A DNA stretch of 14,163 bases. It comes from DASQFU01 sp035632955 (GTDB taxonomy: Bacteria > Eisenbacteria > RBG-16-71-46). Position numbers and translations under genes: made by a program. Below, piece by piece: positions 7,706 to 14,163 of this stretch. Where the stretch lies: positions 1 through 14,163 of the forward strand of contig DASQFU010000051.1 in assembly GCA_035632955.1 (NCBI GenBank), given 5' to 3'. Positions within the stretch are counted from its first letter, which is position 1; each line of letters begins with the position of its first letter. Below the pieces are notes generated by a model that worked only from the letters and a program-made list of their open reading frames with translations, was not told the DNA's origin and did not search any database.

Positions 7706-8197
7706 TCACGCGGAGCGGGCGCGAGACGCTTCCCGGATGTGAGGCGCCACGCGCGCGATGTGGTGCGCAATGCGGCGCCAGCATTCTTCATAGGCTTCGA
7801 GCGAACCGCCGAACGGATCGGAGATCACCAGCGCCGGCTCTCCGGGCTCCGGCCATTCGCTCAAGACATGGGTTCGACTCGCATCCGCTCCCAAGGCCCG
7901 GACCGCAGCCAGGTGCAAGCGCTCCATGACCAGCACCAGATCCGCGCCCCGCAGCATCGCCGGCGTCACGCGGCGGGATCGATGCTCGGCGAGGCTGACC
8001 TCCGCCCGCTCGGCCACTTCCTGCGACAACTCGGTTGCGGGCTGGCCGTCCCAGGCCGCGGTGCCGGCCGACTCGACGACGACCCGCTCGCCTTCAGGAC
8101 CGAGCACCTTACGCAGCGCGCCGGAAGCCATTGCGCTCCGGCAGGTGTTACCGGTGCACACAAATAGAACTCGGAACTGGGAGTCGGCGGAAGACAT
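7706..8197 (-). CDS. Low-molecular-weight phosphatase, arginine-phosphatase (YwlE)-like
   Basis: A 163-residue member of the low-molecular-weight protein phosphatase / arsenate reductase-like fold. The P-loop VCTGNTCRSAMA holds the nucleophile Cys14 and Arg20, and the general acid is Asp127 in ISDPFGGS. Thr18 in CTGNTCR matches Thr11 of Bacillus subtilis YwlE, the residue tied to phospho-arginine preference; typical tyrosine phosphatases have isoleucine there (CLGNICR). With the ywlC-like gene upstream and rpiB/glyA downstream, a YwlE-type role is the best guess, but no arginine kinase (McsB) is in view. I chose ATG 8197: a TTG at 8206 would extend the protein by three residues, but it begins inside the predicted -10 box. 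There is no ribosome binding site, which fits a leaderless message. Confidence 0.9.
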   Translation of the reverse strand: MSSADSQFRVLFVCTGNTCRSAMASGALRKVLGPEGERVVVESAGTAAWDGQPATELSQEVAERAEVSLAEHRSRRVTPAMLRGADLVLVMERLHLAAVRALGADASRTHVLSEWPEPGEPALVISDPFGGSLEAYEECWRRIAHHIARVAPHIREASRARSA

Positions 8198-8205
8198 GCC
8201 GGTCA

Positions 8206-8234
8206 AGGATAGGATCGTCTCTCGATGTAGTCAA
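8206..8234 (-). promoter_or_regulatory. Predicted sigma70-like promoter giving a leaderless phosphatase mRNA
   Basis: Minus-strand TTGACT (8234-8229, five of six), a 17-base spacer, then TATCCT (8211-8206, four of six). The -10 box ends eight bases before the ATG at 8197, so the expected start point is at or within a couple of bases of that ATG. No Shine-Dalgarno sequence is present, consistent with leaderless translation. It would drive the phosphatase-ilvE-rpiB-glyA operon. Confidence 0.65.
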
Positions 8235-8237
8235 TCG

Positions 8238-8255
8238 CCCTGGGCTGTCCCTGGG
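8238..8255 (-). repeat. Direct repeat of CCCAGGG, 11-bp period, next to the -35 box
   Basis: Two exact copies of CCCAGGG (minus strand; 8255-8249 and 8244-8238) are separated by ACAG, so the repeat period is 11 bp, about one helical turn. The inner copy ends three bases before the -35 box of the phosphatase promoter. This is the spacing expected of an activator or repressor site, but two short GC-rich copies could also arise by chance. Confidence 0.4.
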
Positions 8256-8279
8256 TTCACGTTCCGACCCGATCGAATG

Positions 8280-8586
8280 TCACTCGAGCTCATCGGCGGT
8301 CGGTGCTCGAACGATCTCCACCACGAGTCGAGTTGAACATCGTGGACCCGAAACGTGTCCGGCAGCAACGCCGAATGACGCGCTGCCAGACGCCGCGACA
8401 GCTCATCGCGTGACACGTCGAGGAACCGCACCGCGGTTCCGCCGCCGAGCGCCGCGGCCCGGGACCGGATTCGTCCGGCGTCAGACGCAGCGCGGGCTGC
8501 TCGCGCTCGCGTCGTTGGGCAAGGGTGGTCTTGCCCGAGCCGGGCAGGCTACAGAGCGGGTCGGTTTCCGCACCGAAGAGCCCCAT
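8280..8586 (-). pseudogene. Decayed P-loop kinase (AAA_33 / zeta-toxin-like), internal deletion and frameshifts
   Basis: Remains of a small ATP-dependent kinase spread over all three minus-strand frames. Frame one, from ATG 8586 (overlapping the tsaC stop as TGATG), gives LCSLPGSGKTTLAQRRE with the Walker A loop at residues 15-21 and reaches LRLTPDE at about 8470. Family members continue with TPDEW and roughly 65 more residues, but these are missing. At about 8470 a second frame resumes with IRSRAAALGGG, RFLDVSRDELSRRLAARHSALLPDTFRV and the SWWRSFE box typical of the family's C-terminus. After that Glu, one base appears to be lost: the third frame reads APTADELE and then TGA at 8282-8280, a typical end for these proteins. 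The family is named from memory of its motifs; the substrate is unknown and the gene cannot make a full-length product. Confidence 0.75.
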
Positions 8587-9230
8587 CAGCCTTCAGTCGC
8601 GTCCTGGTAGTCACCGAGCTCGGCCGTCACGTCCACGGCTCCGCGTCTCAGCAATCGCGGCCGCACGCCACTGAGATCCACGAGGGTCGACGGCTTGCCG
8701 CCGTGCCGGGCACCGCCGTCGACGATCAGATCGAGCTGATTGCCGAAGATGCGCATCACTTCGTCGGCGGTCTCGGCCGGCTTCTGCCCCGACAGATTCG
8801 CGCTGCTCGAGACCACCGGGCCGCCGATGTGATGCAGCAGGCGCTGCGAGAGATGGTCCTTCGGACATCGCAGCGCGATCGTGCCGCCGGCGCCGCGGAC
8901 GCGCGCGGGCACGATCGGCGCCGCGAGGAAGATCAGCGACAAGGGGCCGGGCCAGAACCGTTCCATCACCCGCTCGGCGACCTCGCTCACCTCCTGCGCG
9001 AGCCCGTAAACCTGCTGCGGATCGGGGATCAGGGAGATCACGGCCAGCGACGGATCGCGGCGCTTGAGACGCGCGATCAGCTCGACGGCCGACACGTCGA
9101 ACAGCGAGCAACTGAGGCCATAGAGCGTGTCGGTCGGGAACGCGATCACGCCGCCACGCAGCACCGCTTCCGCAGCGGCCACCAGCGCGGTCTCGTCAGG
9201 CGTCTCGGAATCGACCCGCAAGATCTCCAT
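8586..9230 (-). CDS. tsaC: L-threonylcarbamoyladenylate synthase, short form (TsaC/YwlC/Sua5 family)
   Basis: A 214-residue YrdC-domain enzyme that makes threonylcarbamoyl-AMP from threonine, bicarbonate and ATP, the first step of the t6A modification of ANN-decoding tRNAs. Visible motifs: IAFPTDTLYGL (residues 30-40), the basic KRR stretch of the substrate pocket, ERFWPGPLSLI and VVSSSANLSGQ. The usual KxRxxxKP motif is altered to LKRRDPSLAV, a mild oddity. It lacks the roughly 120-residue C-terminal Sua5 domain found in B. subtilis YwlC, so it is the TsaC-like short form. The start is ATG 9230, two bases after the purE stop, with GAGG eight bases upstream; the frame is open much further upstream but only as an antisense-like extension across purE. 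Its stop overlaps the decayed kinase start. Confidence 0.93.
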   Translation of the reverse strand: MEILRVDSETPDETALVAAAEAVLRGGVIAFPTDTLYGLSCSLFDVSAVELIARLKRRDPSLAVISLIPDPQQVYGLAQEVSEVAERVMERFWPGPLSLIFLAAPIVPARVRGAGGTIALRCPKDHLSQRLLHHIGGPVVSSSANLSGQKPAETADEVMRIFGNQLDLIVDGGARHGGKPSTLVDLSGVRPRLLRRGAVDVTAELGDYQDATEG

Positions 9231-9232
9231 GT

Positions 9233-9727
9233 CTAGCCTCGCCGCCGGCGGGAAAGGCCCGCGGCCTTCGGGCTGCCGGCGAGACGGCGCGCCAGCGCCG
9301 GATCCGAGAGCGCCAGAATCCGCACCGCCAGATGGGCGGCGTTGCGGGCGCCCCATGAGCCGACGCCGAGCGTGCCGACCGGCACGCCGGGGGGCATCTG
9401 CACAGTTGCCAGCAACGCATCGAAGCCGAGCAGCGGCGAACTCCCAAGCGGCACGCCGAGCACCGGCAGTTTCGAGCGCGCTGCCACCGCTCCCGCGAGA
9501 TGCGCCGCGCCGCCGGCGGCGGCGATCAACACCTGAAGACCGCGCGCCTCGGCGCCGGCCGCCCATTCGGCGGTGGCTTCGGGAGTGCGATGCGCCGAGC
9601 GCACGAGCAGCTCGTAGGGCACGCCGTAGCTCTCGAGCACCGCGCCCGCCTCTTCCATTACCGGCCGGTCCGATTCGCTGCCGATGACGATTCCGACTTG
9701 CGGCTTGGCGGCGCTCCGGGTTGCCAT
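9233..9727 (-). CDS. purE: N5-carboxyaminoimidazole ribonucleotide mutase, class I PurE
   Basis: A 164-residue PurE that converts N5-CAIR to CAIR in purine synthesis. Residues 16-19 (GSES) plus Asp20 form the phosphate loop, SAHRTP holds the catalytic His46 (E. coli His45), and GGAAHLAG (72-79) with LPVLGVP marks the class I bacterial enzyme; class II forms read GRSNAL there. The tryptophan usually found after GSxSD is arginine here (GSESDRPVM). Class I enzymes depend on PurK for N5-CAIR, and no purK is in this window. The start is ATG 9727, four bases after the purD stop; a start at 9775 would overlap purD and add residues unlike the family. The C-terminus ends in a basic SRRRRG tail. Confidence 0.96.
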   Translation of the reverse strand: MATRSAAKPQVGIVIGSESDRPVMEEAGAVLESYGVPYELLVRSAHRTPEATAEWAAGAEARGLQVLIAAAGGAAHLAGAVAARSKLPVLGVPLGSSPLLGFDALLATVQMPPGVPVGTLGVGSWGARNAAHLAVRILALSDPALARRLAGSPKAAGLSRRRRG

Positions 9728-9731
9728 CGGT

Positions 9732-11063
9732 CTAGCGAGCTCCGGCGCCGCGTAGCTCGGACGTTGCGCCGTCACGCTCGACGGCCGGGACCGGTGGTGC
9801 GGGATTCGCGATGTCGCGACGGTAGCGCCAGCCTTCGCCCTTCAGTTCCGCGAGCGCTTCATAGACGCGCGCGCGCGCCGAAGCGACCGTGTCGGCGACC
9901 GCCACGACGTGCGCCGCGCGCCCGCCGCTCACCCGCCATGCCCCGCCTTCCCGCTTCGTGCCGGCGTGGAACACGTGGAGGTCGCGCCGCGCCATCAGCG
10001 CATCGAGCCCCTCGATGACGCCCCCCGGGCGCGGCGCCTCGGGATACCCTTCGGCCGCGATCACGACGCCGACCGCTGCGTTAGGCGCGCGCGTGATCGC
10101 GCCCGAATCGAGCTCTCCCGCGGCGGCTGATGCGAACAAGCGGGCAAGCGAGCCGTTGATCAGCGGTAAAACGACCTCGGCTTCCGGATCGCCGAAGCGG
10201 CAGTTGAACTCGACGACCTGGAGACCATCTGCCGTGAGCATGAGCCCAGCGTAGAGCACGCCTTGAAACGGCGTGCCGCGCGCCGCCATGCGAGCGAGCA
10301 CCGGCGCGAACACGCGCGCGCCCACGTCCGCTTCGAGGCCCGCATCGAGCTTCGCGCTCGGTGCGTACGCTCCCATGCCTCCGGTGTTAGCGCCGCGATC
10401 GCCGTCGAGCGCAAGCTTGTAGTCCCGCGCCGCGGGCAAAACGACGAAACCTCGCCCATCGCAAACCGCCATCACCGAGACTTCCTCGCCCGCGAGGAAG
10501 CTCTCGATCACGACGCGACGCGAATCGCCTCCGCGTGGCGCCAACGCCTGGACCAATGCCGCCTCGGCGACCGCTCGGTCGCTCGTGACGCAAACACCTT
10601 TGCCGCCCATCAGACCGTCCGCCTTAACGACCCACGGCGGCCCGAAGCGCGACATCGCGGCAAGCGCAGGCTCGAGCGCTTCGAACCTCTCCGCGCGAGC
10701 GGTCGGCACTTCGGCCTCGGCCATGATCTCCTTCGCGAACCACTTGCTCGCCTCGATCTGCGCCGCGGCAGCGCGCGGCCCGAAGGTCGGGATGCCCGAG
10801 GCGCGCAAGCTATCAGCGAGCCCCGCAGCCAGCGGAGCCTCCGGGCCGATCACCGCGAGATCGATGCGCTCGTTGCGGCACGCGCGAATCATTTGCGCCG
10901 AGTCGGAAGCCGGGATCGGCAAGCACCGGAACTCGCGCGCCATGCCGTCGTTGCCCGGAGCGATCGAGACGCGCTCGACCTCGGGATCGCGGGCGAGGCG
11001 CCACGCGAGCGCGTGCTCGCGGCCTCCGTCGCCGACGACGAGAATCCGATGCCGTTCGCTCAT
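9732..11063 (-). CDS. purD: Phosphoribosylamine-glycine ligase (GARS)
   Basis: A 443-residue ATP-grasp ligase joining glycine to phosphoribosylamine, the second step of purine synthesis. Seen: ILVVGDGGREHALAW at the N-terminus, GPEAPLAAGLAD, the ATP-grasp VVKADGLMGGKGV, DGDRGANTGGMGAYAP, and the PurD signature CRFGDPEAE. After the family core there is a tail of some 20 residues rich in Pro and Ala. The ATG at 11063 is preferred over a GTG nine bases upstream, because that GTG falls inside the predicted -10 box and because MSERHRILVVG is a normal N-terminus. No ribosome binding site is visible, and a promoter lies only seven bases upstream, so the message is probably leaderless. Downstream purE follows after four bases. 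Confidence 0.97.
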   Translation of the reverse strand: MSERHRILVVGDGGREHALAWRLARDPEVERVSIAPGNDGMAREFRCLPIPASDSAQMIRACRNERIDLAVIGPEAPLAAGLADSLRASGIPTFGPRAAAAQIEASKWFAKEIMAEAEVPTARAERFEALEPALAAMSRFGPPWVVKADGLMGGKGVCVTSDRAVAEAALVQALAPRGGDSRRVVIESFLAGEEVSVMAVCDGRGFVVLPAARDYKLALDGDRGANTGGMGAYAPSAKLDAGLEADVGARVFAPVLARMAARGTPFQGVLYAGLMLTADGLQVVEFNCRFGDPEAEVVLPLINGSLARLFASAAAGELDSGAITRAPNAAVGVVIAAEGYPEAPRPGGVIEGLDALMARRDLHVFHAGTKREGGAWRVSGGRAAHVVAVADTVASARARVYEALAELKGEGWRYRRDIANPAPPVPAVERDGATSELRGAGAR

Positions 11064-11070
11064 GCGCGGC

Positions 11071-11100
11071 ACTCTATCGACGCGCCGCCGGCAGGGTCAA
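11071..11100 (-). promoter_or_regulatory. Predicted sigma70-like promoter giving a leaderless purD mRNA
   Basis: Minus-strand TTGACC (11100-11095, five of six), an 18-base spacer, then TAGAGT (11076-11071, four of six). The -10 box ends seven bases before the purD ATG, so the predicted first transcribed base is at or next to the start codon. This is the same geometry as the promoter at 8206-8234. It would drive purD-purE-tsaC and formerly the kinase gene. Confidence 0.6.
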
Positions 11101-11117
11101 GGATTGGCGGAGCACCG

Positions 11118-11130
11118 GATCGGTCCGATC
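11118..11130. promoter_or_regulatory. Perfect inverted repeat upstream of the purD promoter
   Basis: GATCGG-T-CCGATC, a 13-base perfect palindrome with 6-bp arms, lies 17 bases upstream of the purD -35 box and about 40 bases past the gatB stop. A one-base loop cannot form a stable hairpin and no T-run follows, so a protein-binding site is more plausible than a terminator. It is short enough that chance cannot be excluded. Confidence 0.35.
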
Positions 11131-11167
11131 GCTGCGCACCCCACACGGGACGACGCCATTCTGTGCG

Positions 11168-12619
11168 TCAGCGCGCGGGCGCGCGCTTCGCGATCTCGGC
11201 TTCCAGGAGTTCCTTCACCGTCTGCGCCACGGCCTGGCCGTCGCTCTTCTTCATCACCTGGCCGACGAGGAATCCGAGCGTCGCCTGCTTGCCGCCGAGG
11301 TACTGCCCAACCGGGCCTGGATTGTCGTCGATCACGGCGCGGACGAGCGGCAGCAGCTCGTCCGCCGTGCTCTTCACCTCGTGGTGGGCGAACAAACTCG
11401 CCGGGTCCGCACCGGACGCCGCGATCGCTTCGAGAATCTCCTTGGCGCCGCCGGCCGTGAGCGTGACGGATTGAACCGCCTCGATGAGCTTGGCGAGATT
11501 CTCCGGGGGAACGCGCTCGGCCCACTCGACGACTGACAGGTCCAGGGCCTTGATGTGCCGGAGCGCCTCGCCCATCACCCAGTTGCTCGCCTGCTTCGGA
11601 TCGACCTGGGCGGCCACCGCCTCGTAATAGTCCGCCAGCTCGCGCTGATCGGTGAGCACTCCCGCATCGTACGCGGGCAGGCCGTAGCGTTCCGCGAAGC
11701 GCACGGCGCGCCGCCACGGCATCTCGGGCAGCTCGGCGCGAACGCGCTCGAGCCACGCCTCGTCCACGTGTAGCAGCGGCAAGTCGGGCTCGGGGAAGTA
11801 ACGGTAATCGTGCGCGTGCTCCTTCGAGCGCATGACCGCGAGCTTGTCGTGATCGGCGTCGTAGAGCAGCGTCGCTTGCTGGATCGTGTCACCGCTCTCC
11901 AGCGCGCCGCGCTGCCGCGCGATCTCGGCCGTGATCCCGCGCTCGACGCCGCGGATCGAGTTCAGGTTCTTGATCTCGGTCTTGGTGCCGAAGGGCTCAC
12001 TACCCACCGGCCGCAGGCTGACATTGGCGTCGCAGCGAAGCTGACCCTTCTCCATGTCGCCGCCCGAGATGCCGAGCCAGCGCACCAGCCGGCGCAACGC
12101 GGTCAGGAACGCGTAGCATTCAGCCGGGTCGCGGAACACGGGCTCGGTGACCAGCTCGAGCAACGGCACGCCCGCGCGGTTGAAGTCGACGCGCGAGAGG
12201 CTGCGGTCACCGTGCCGCTCGGGATGGAACGACTTGCCAGTGTCCTCCTCGACGTGAATCCGGGTGAGATCGAACGACCGCTCGCCGCCTGTGAGCGAGA
12301 CCGGCAGCGCGCCGCCTTCGCACAGCGGCTGGTCGTACTGCGTGATCTGGTAGTTCTTCGGCATGTCGGGATAGAAGTAGTTCTTGCGCGCGAACACGCT
12401 CTCGCGACGGATCCGGCATTCGAGCGCGAGCCCGAGCCGCATCGCCCTCGTGATCGCCGCACCATTGGCGCGCGGCAGCGCACCCGGGAGCCCGAGACAG
12501 ACCGGGCACACGTTGGCGTTCGGCTCGGCCCCGAACTCGGCCGGGCAATCGCAGAACATCTTGCTCCGGGTCGCGACCTGGATGTGGCACTCGAGGCCGA
12601 TTACCGCTTCGTAGGCCAT
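11168..12619 (-). CDS. gatB: Asp/Glu-tRNA(Asn/Gln) amidotransferase subunit B
   Basis: A 483-residue GatB that binds mischarged tRNA and phosphorylates the carboxylate so it can be amidated to Gln-tRNA(Gln) or Asn-tRNA(Asn). The N-terminal YEAVIGLECHIQ, the zinc-binding cysteines in FCDC ... CPVCLGLPG, the ARKNYFYPDMPKNYQITQYDQP signature, and GQLRCDANVSLRP followed by KTEIKNLNS are all present. The C-terminal 130 residues form the helical tail with the YqeY-like domain (GPVGQYLGGKQ, LVGQVMKKS). The ATG at 12619 has CGGAG upstream and lies inside gatA, overlapping its last 19 bases. Length is normal. About 100 bases separate it from purD. Confidence 0.98.
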   Translation of the reverse strand: MAYEAVIGLECHIQVATRSKMFCDCPAEFGAEPNANVCPVCLGLPGALPRANGAAITRAMRLGLALECRIRRESVFARKNYFYPDMPKNYQITQYDQPLCEGGALPVSLTGGERSFDLTRIHVEEDTGKSFHPERHGDRSLSRVDFNRAGVPLLELVTEPVFRDPAECYAFLTALRRLVRWLGISGGDMEKGQLRCDANVSLRPVGSEPFGTKTEIKNLNSIRGVERGITAEIARQRGALESGDTIQQATLLYDADHDKLAVMRSKEHAHDYRYFPEPDLPLLHVDEAWLERVRAELPEMPWRRAVRFAERYGLPAYDAGVLTDQRELADYYEAVAAQVDPKQASNWVMGEALRHIKALDLSVVEWAERVPPENLAKLIEAVQSVTLTAGGAKEILEAIAASGADPASLFAHHEVKSTADELLPLVRAVIDDNPGPVGQYLGGKQATLGFLVGQVMKKSDGQAVAQTVKELLEAEIAKRAPAR

Positions 12620-14079
12620 GCGAACTCCGTCTCGTGCCGGCGGTCGAGCCGCGCGATGTCGCCCTGCACCTCGAGCGCGCGCCCCGCGCGCAGCAGCAAC
12701 GGCTCGCTGTCCTCCGCCCCCAGTAACTGCACCGCGCGCGGCACACCCGCTCCCCCAAGCCCGACCGGCACCGTGAGCCCCGGGATGCCGGCGAGATTCG
12801 CGCCGATCGTGAACACGTCGCTCAGGTACATGGCGAGCGGGTCTTCGGTCTTCTCACCGAGCCGGAACGCCGTGGTGGGCGCGGCCGGCATCAGCATGAA
12901 GTCGCAACGCGCGAACGCGCTGTGATACTCGCGGCGGATGCGCGTGCGCGCGCGCTGCGCGGTCAGGTAGTAGGCGTCGTAGTAGCCGGCCGAGAGCGCG
13001 AACGTCCCGAGCAGGATGCGCCGCTTCACCTCCGGGCCGAAGCCGGCGCTGCGCGTTTGCAGGTAGAGCGAGCGCACGTCGGCGGACTCGGGATGGCGGA
13101 AGCCGTAGCGAACGCCGTCGAAGCGCGCGAGGTTCGAGCTCGCCTCGGCGGTCGCCACCACGTAATACGCCGCCACGGCGTACTCGCCCGGCAGGAAGTC
13201 GAACGCGACGCGCTCGGCGCCGGCGCGCTCGAGCCACGCCGCCGCCGACTCGAGGCCATCGACGACCTCGCGCTCCACTCCCGCCGCCCACAGGTTCGCC
13301 GGCCATCCGAATCGCAATCCCGCGACACCCTGATCCCAGCCCGAGACGTCGGGGGCGGACTCGAGCCGGGTGGTCGCGTCGTAGGGATCGGGCCCCGCCA
13401 ATACCTCATAGAGCGCAGCCACGTCGCCGGCGTGGCGCGCGAAGATGCCGACCTGGTCGAGCGAGGAACCGAACGCGACCAGACCGTACCGCGACAGCCG
13501 GCCGTAGGTCGGCTTGAGGCCGAACACGCCGCAAAACGCCGCGGGCTGCCGCACCGAGCCGCCCGTGTCCGAGCCGAGGCCGAGCGGTGCGAGGCCGTAC
13601 GCGACCGCCGCCGCAGGCCCGCCGCTCGAGCCGCCGGGCACGCGCGCGAGATCGTAGGGATTCCGCGTCGGCCCGTAACAGCTGTACTCCGTCGACGAGC
13701 CCATCGCGAACTCGTCCATGTTGCCCTTGGCGGTGACGACCGCACCCGCGGCGCGCAAGCGCGCGATCACGGTCGCGTCGTAGGGCGATCGATAGCCGGC
13801 CAGGATGCGCGACCCGCACGTCGTCGGATAGTCGGTCGTGCACAGGTTGTCCTTGACGATCACCGGCACGCCCTGCAGCGGACCGGCGGTCGCGGCACGC
13901 GCTCCCGCGGCGCGCGCGGCGGGCACGTCGTGCACGACGGCGCGTACCGCCTCTTCCCATTCACGCGCCGGCCCCTCCCATCCGGCCTCGACCGCCGCGG
14001 CGCTCGTGACGGCGCCTGAGCTGACCCGCCCGGCCAGCGTCCGCGCGGAGAACCGACACAGCTCGCGATCGTTGCTCAT
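12601..14079 (-). CDS. gatA: Asp/Glu-tRNA(Asn/Gln) amidotransferase subunit A
   Basis: A 492-residue amidase-signature enzyme that hydrolyses glutamine and channels ammonia to GatB. The Ser-cisSer-Lys triad is complete: Lys76 in VIVKDNL, Ser151 in PGGSSGG, and nucleophile Ser175 in SDTGGSVRQPA. The Ser that usually follows GGSSGG is Pro here (GGSSGGPAAAVA), a substitution just outside the triad. The start is ATG 14079, sharing four bases (ATGA) with the gatC stop; there is no strong ribosome binding site, so translation is probably coupled to gatC. The gatC-A-B order is common in bacteria that lack GlnRS and/or AsnRS. Confidence 0.98.
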   Translation of the reverse strand: MSNDRELCRFSARTLAGRVSSGAVTSAAAVEAGWEGPAREWEEAVRAVVHDVPAARAAGARAATAGPLQGVPVIVKDNLCTTDYPTTCGSRILAGYRSPYDATVIARLRAAGAVVTAKGNMDEFAMGSSTEYSCYGPTRNPYDLARVPGGSSGGPAAAVAYGLAPLGLGSDTGGSVRQPAAFCGVFGLKPTYGRLSRYGLVAFGSSLDQVGIFARHAGDVAALYEVLAGPDPYDATTRLESAPDVSGWDQGVAGLRFGWPANLWAAGVEREVVDGLESAAAWLERAGAERVAFDFLPGEYAVAAYYVVATAEASSNLARFDGVRYGFRHPESADVRSLYLQTRSAGFGPEVKRRILLGTFALSAGYYDAYYLTAQRARTRIRREYHSAFARCDFMLMPAAPTTAFRLGEKTEDPLAMYLSDVFTIGANLAGIPGLTVPVGLGGAGVPRAVQLLGAEDSEPLLLRAGRALEVQGDIARLDRRHETEFAWPTKR

Positions 14080-14163
14080 GGATTCACGTTCTCGACGATC
14101 GGCGGGACGATGAAGAAGCTGCCGTCGCTCTCGGGAGCCCCGTCCAGCGCCCGCTCGGGAGTC
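14076..14163 (-). CDS. gatC: Asp/Glu-tRNA amidotransferase subunit C (C-terminal end only)
   Basis: The last 28 codons and the stop of gatC; the rest lies beyond the right edge. The visible end, LDGAPESDGSFFIVPPIVE, matches the conserved GatC tail, in which an Asp-Gly-hydrophobic segment is followed by VP and a hydrophobic-Glu pair. GatC stabilises GatA and bridges it to GatB. Its TGA overlaps the gatA ATG by four bases, so the three subunits are likely made in step from one mRNA. Confidence 0.9.
   Translation of the reverse strand, partial: TPERALDGAPESDGSFFIVPPIVENVNP

Noticed and set aside
8231..8431. 66-codon minus-strand frame as an independent small gene
   Set aside because: Its sequence is the C-terminal block of the decayed kinase and starts mid-domain; the frame beyond SWWRSFE is out of register with the family ending.
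10263..11474. 403-codon plus-strand open frame over purD and the purD-gatB gap
   Set aside because: It is a shadow of purD and the gatB end, with no domain and biased composition.
12601..12619. 19-base gatA/gatB overlap as an unusual dual-coding region
   Set aside because: Short overlaps of this kind are common between co-translated subunits, and both proteins have normal ends there.

Overview
This window is a compact block of GC-rich bacterial chromosome. Every convincing gene lies on the minus strand, so transcription runs from high to low coordinates. Codon choice is strongly biased to G/C at third positions throughout, which also creates many long antisense shadow reading frames. Nothing looks plasmid-, phage- or transposon-borne: I found no tRNA, rRNA, CRISPR array, insertion sequence or integrase. 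The host cannot be named from sequence alone. It is a GC-rich bacterium that uses the GatCAB indirect route to Gln-tRNA and/or Asn-tRNA and carries a MoxR/Bat cluster. Deltaproteobacteria-like lineages and GC-rich FCB-type phyla both fit, and this is only a weak guess.

In order of transcription, the first region (14163 to 11168) holds the end of gatC, then gatA and gatB, tightly overlapped. They encode the tRNA-dependent amidotransferase. The second (11100 to 8280) holds purD, purE and a short-form tsaC/ywlC (threonylcarbamoyl-AMP synthase), spaced by only a few bases. It begins at a promoter whose predicted start point coincides with the purD ATG, and it ends in the frameshifted, internally deleted remains of a P-loop kinase gene.

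The third region (8255 to about 4352) starts at another promoter placed so close to its first ATG that the mRNA should be leaderless. It encodes a low-molecular-weight phosphatase with the arginine-phosphatase-type CTGNTCR loop, a branched-chain aminotransferase (ilvE), ribose-5-phosphate isomerase B (rpiB), serine hydroxymethyltransferase (glyA) and, after a 193-base gap, an unrecognised 142-residue helical protein. The tsaC, phosphatase, rpiB, glyA order mirrors the Bacillus ywlC-ywlE-ywlF-glyA neighbourhood.

The fourth region (4316 to the left edge) has its own sigma70-like promoter, a short leader with a small hairpin and a good ribosome binding site. It encodes MoxR ATPase, a DUF58 protein, a short BatD-like membrane protein, BatA and the start of a second von Willebrand A (BatB-like) protein, all overlapping or nearly so. 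The MoxR chaperone and MIDAS-bearing membrane proteins probably form one envelope-associated system.

The content is mostly housekeeping, with no clear new biological system. The points worth a second look are the paired leaderless promoters, the decayed kinase, the RpiB that lacks the usual active-site cysteine, the arginine-phosphatase signature, a helical-turn direct repeat above one promoter, and the unknown gene between glyA and moxR.
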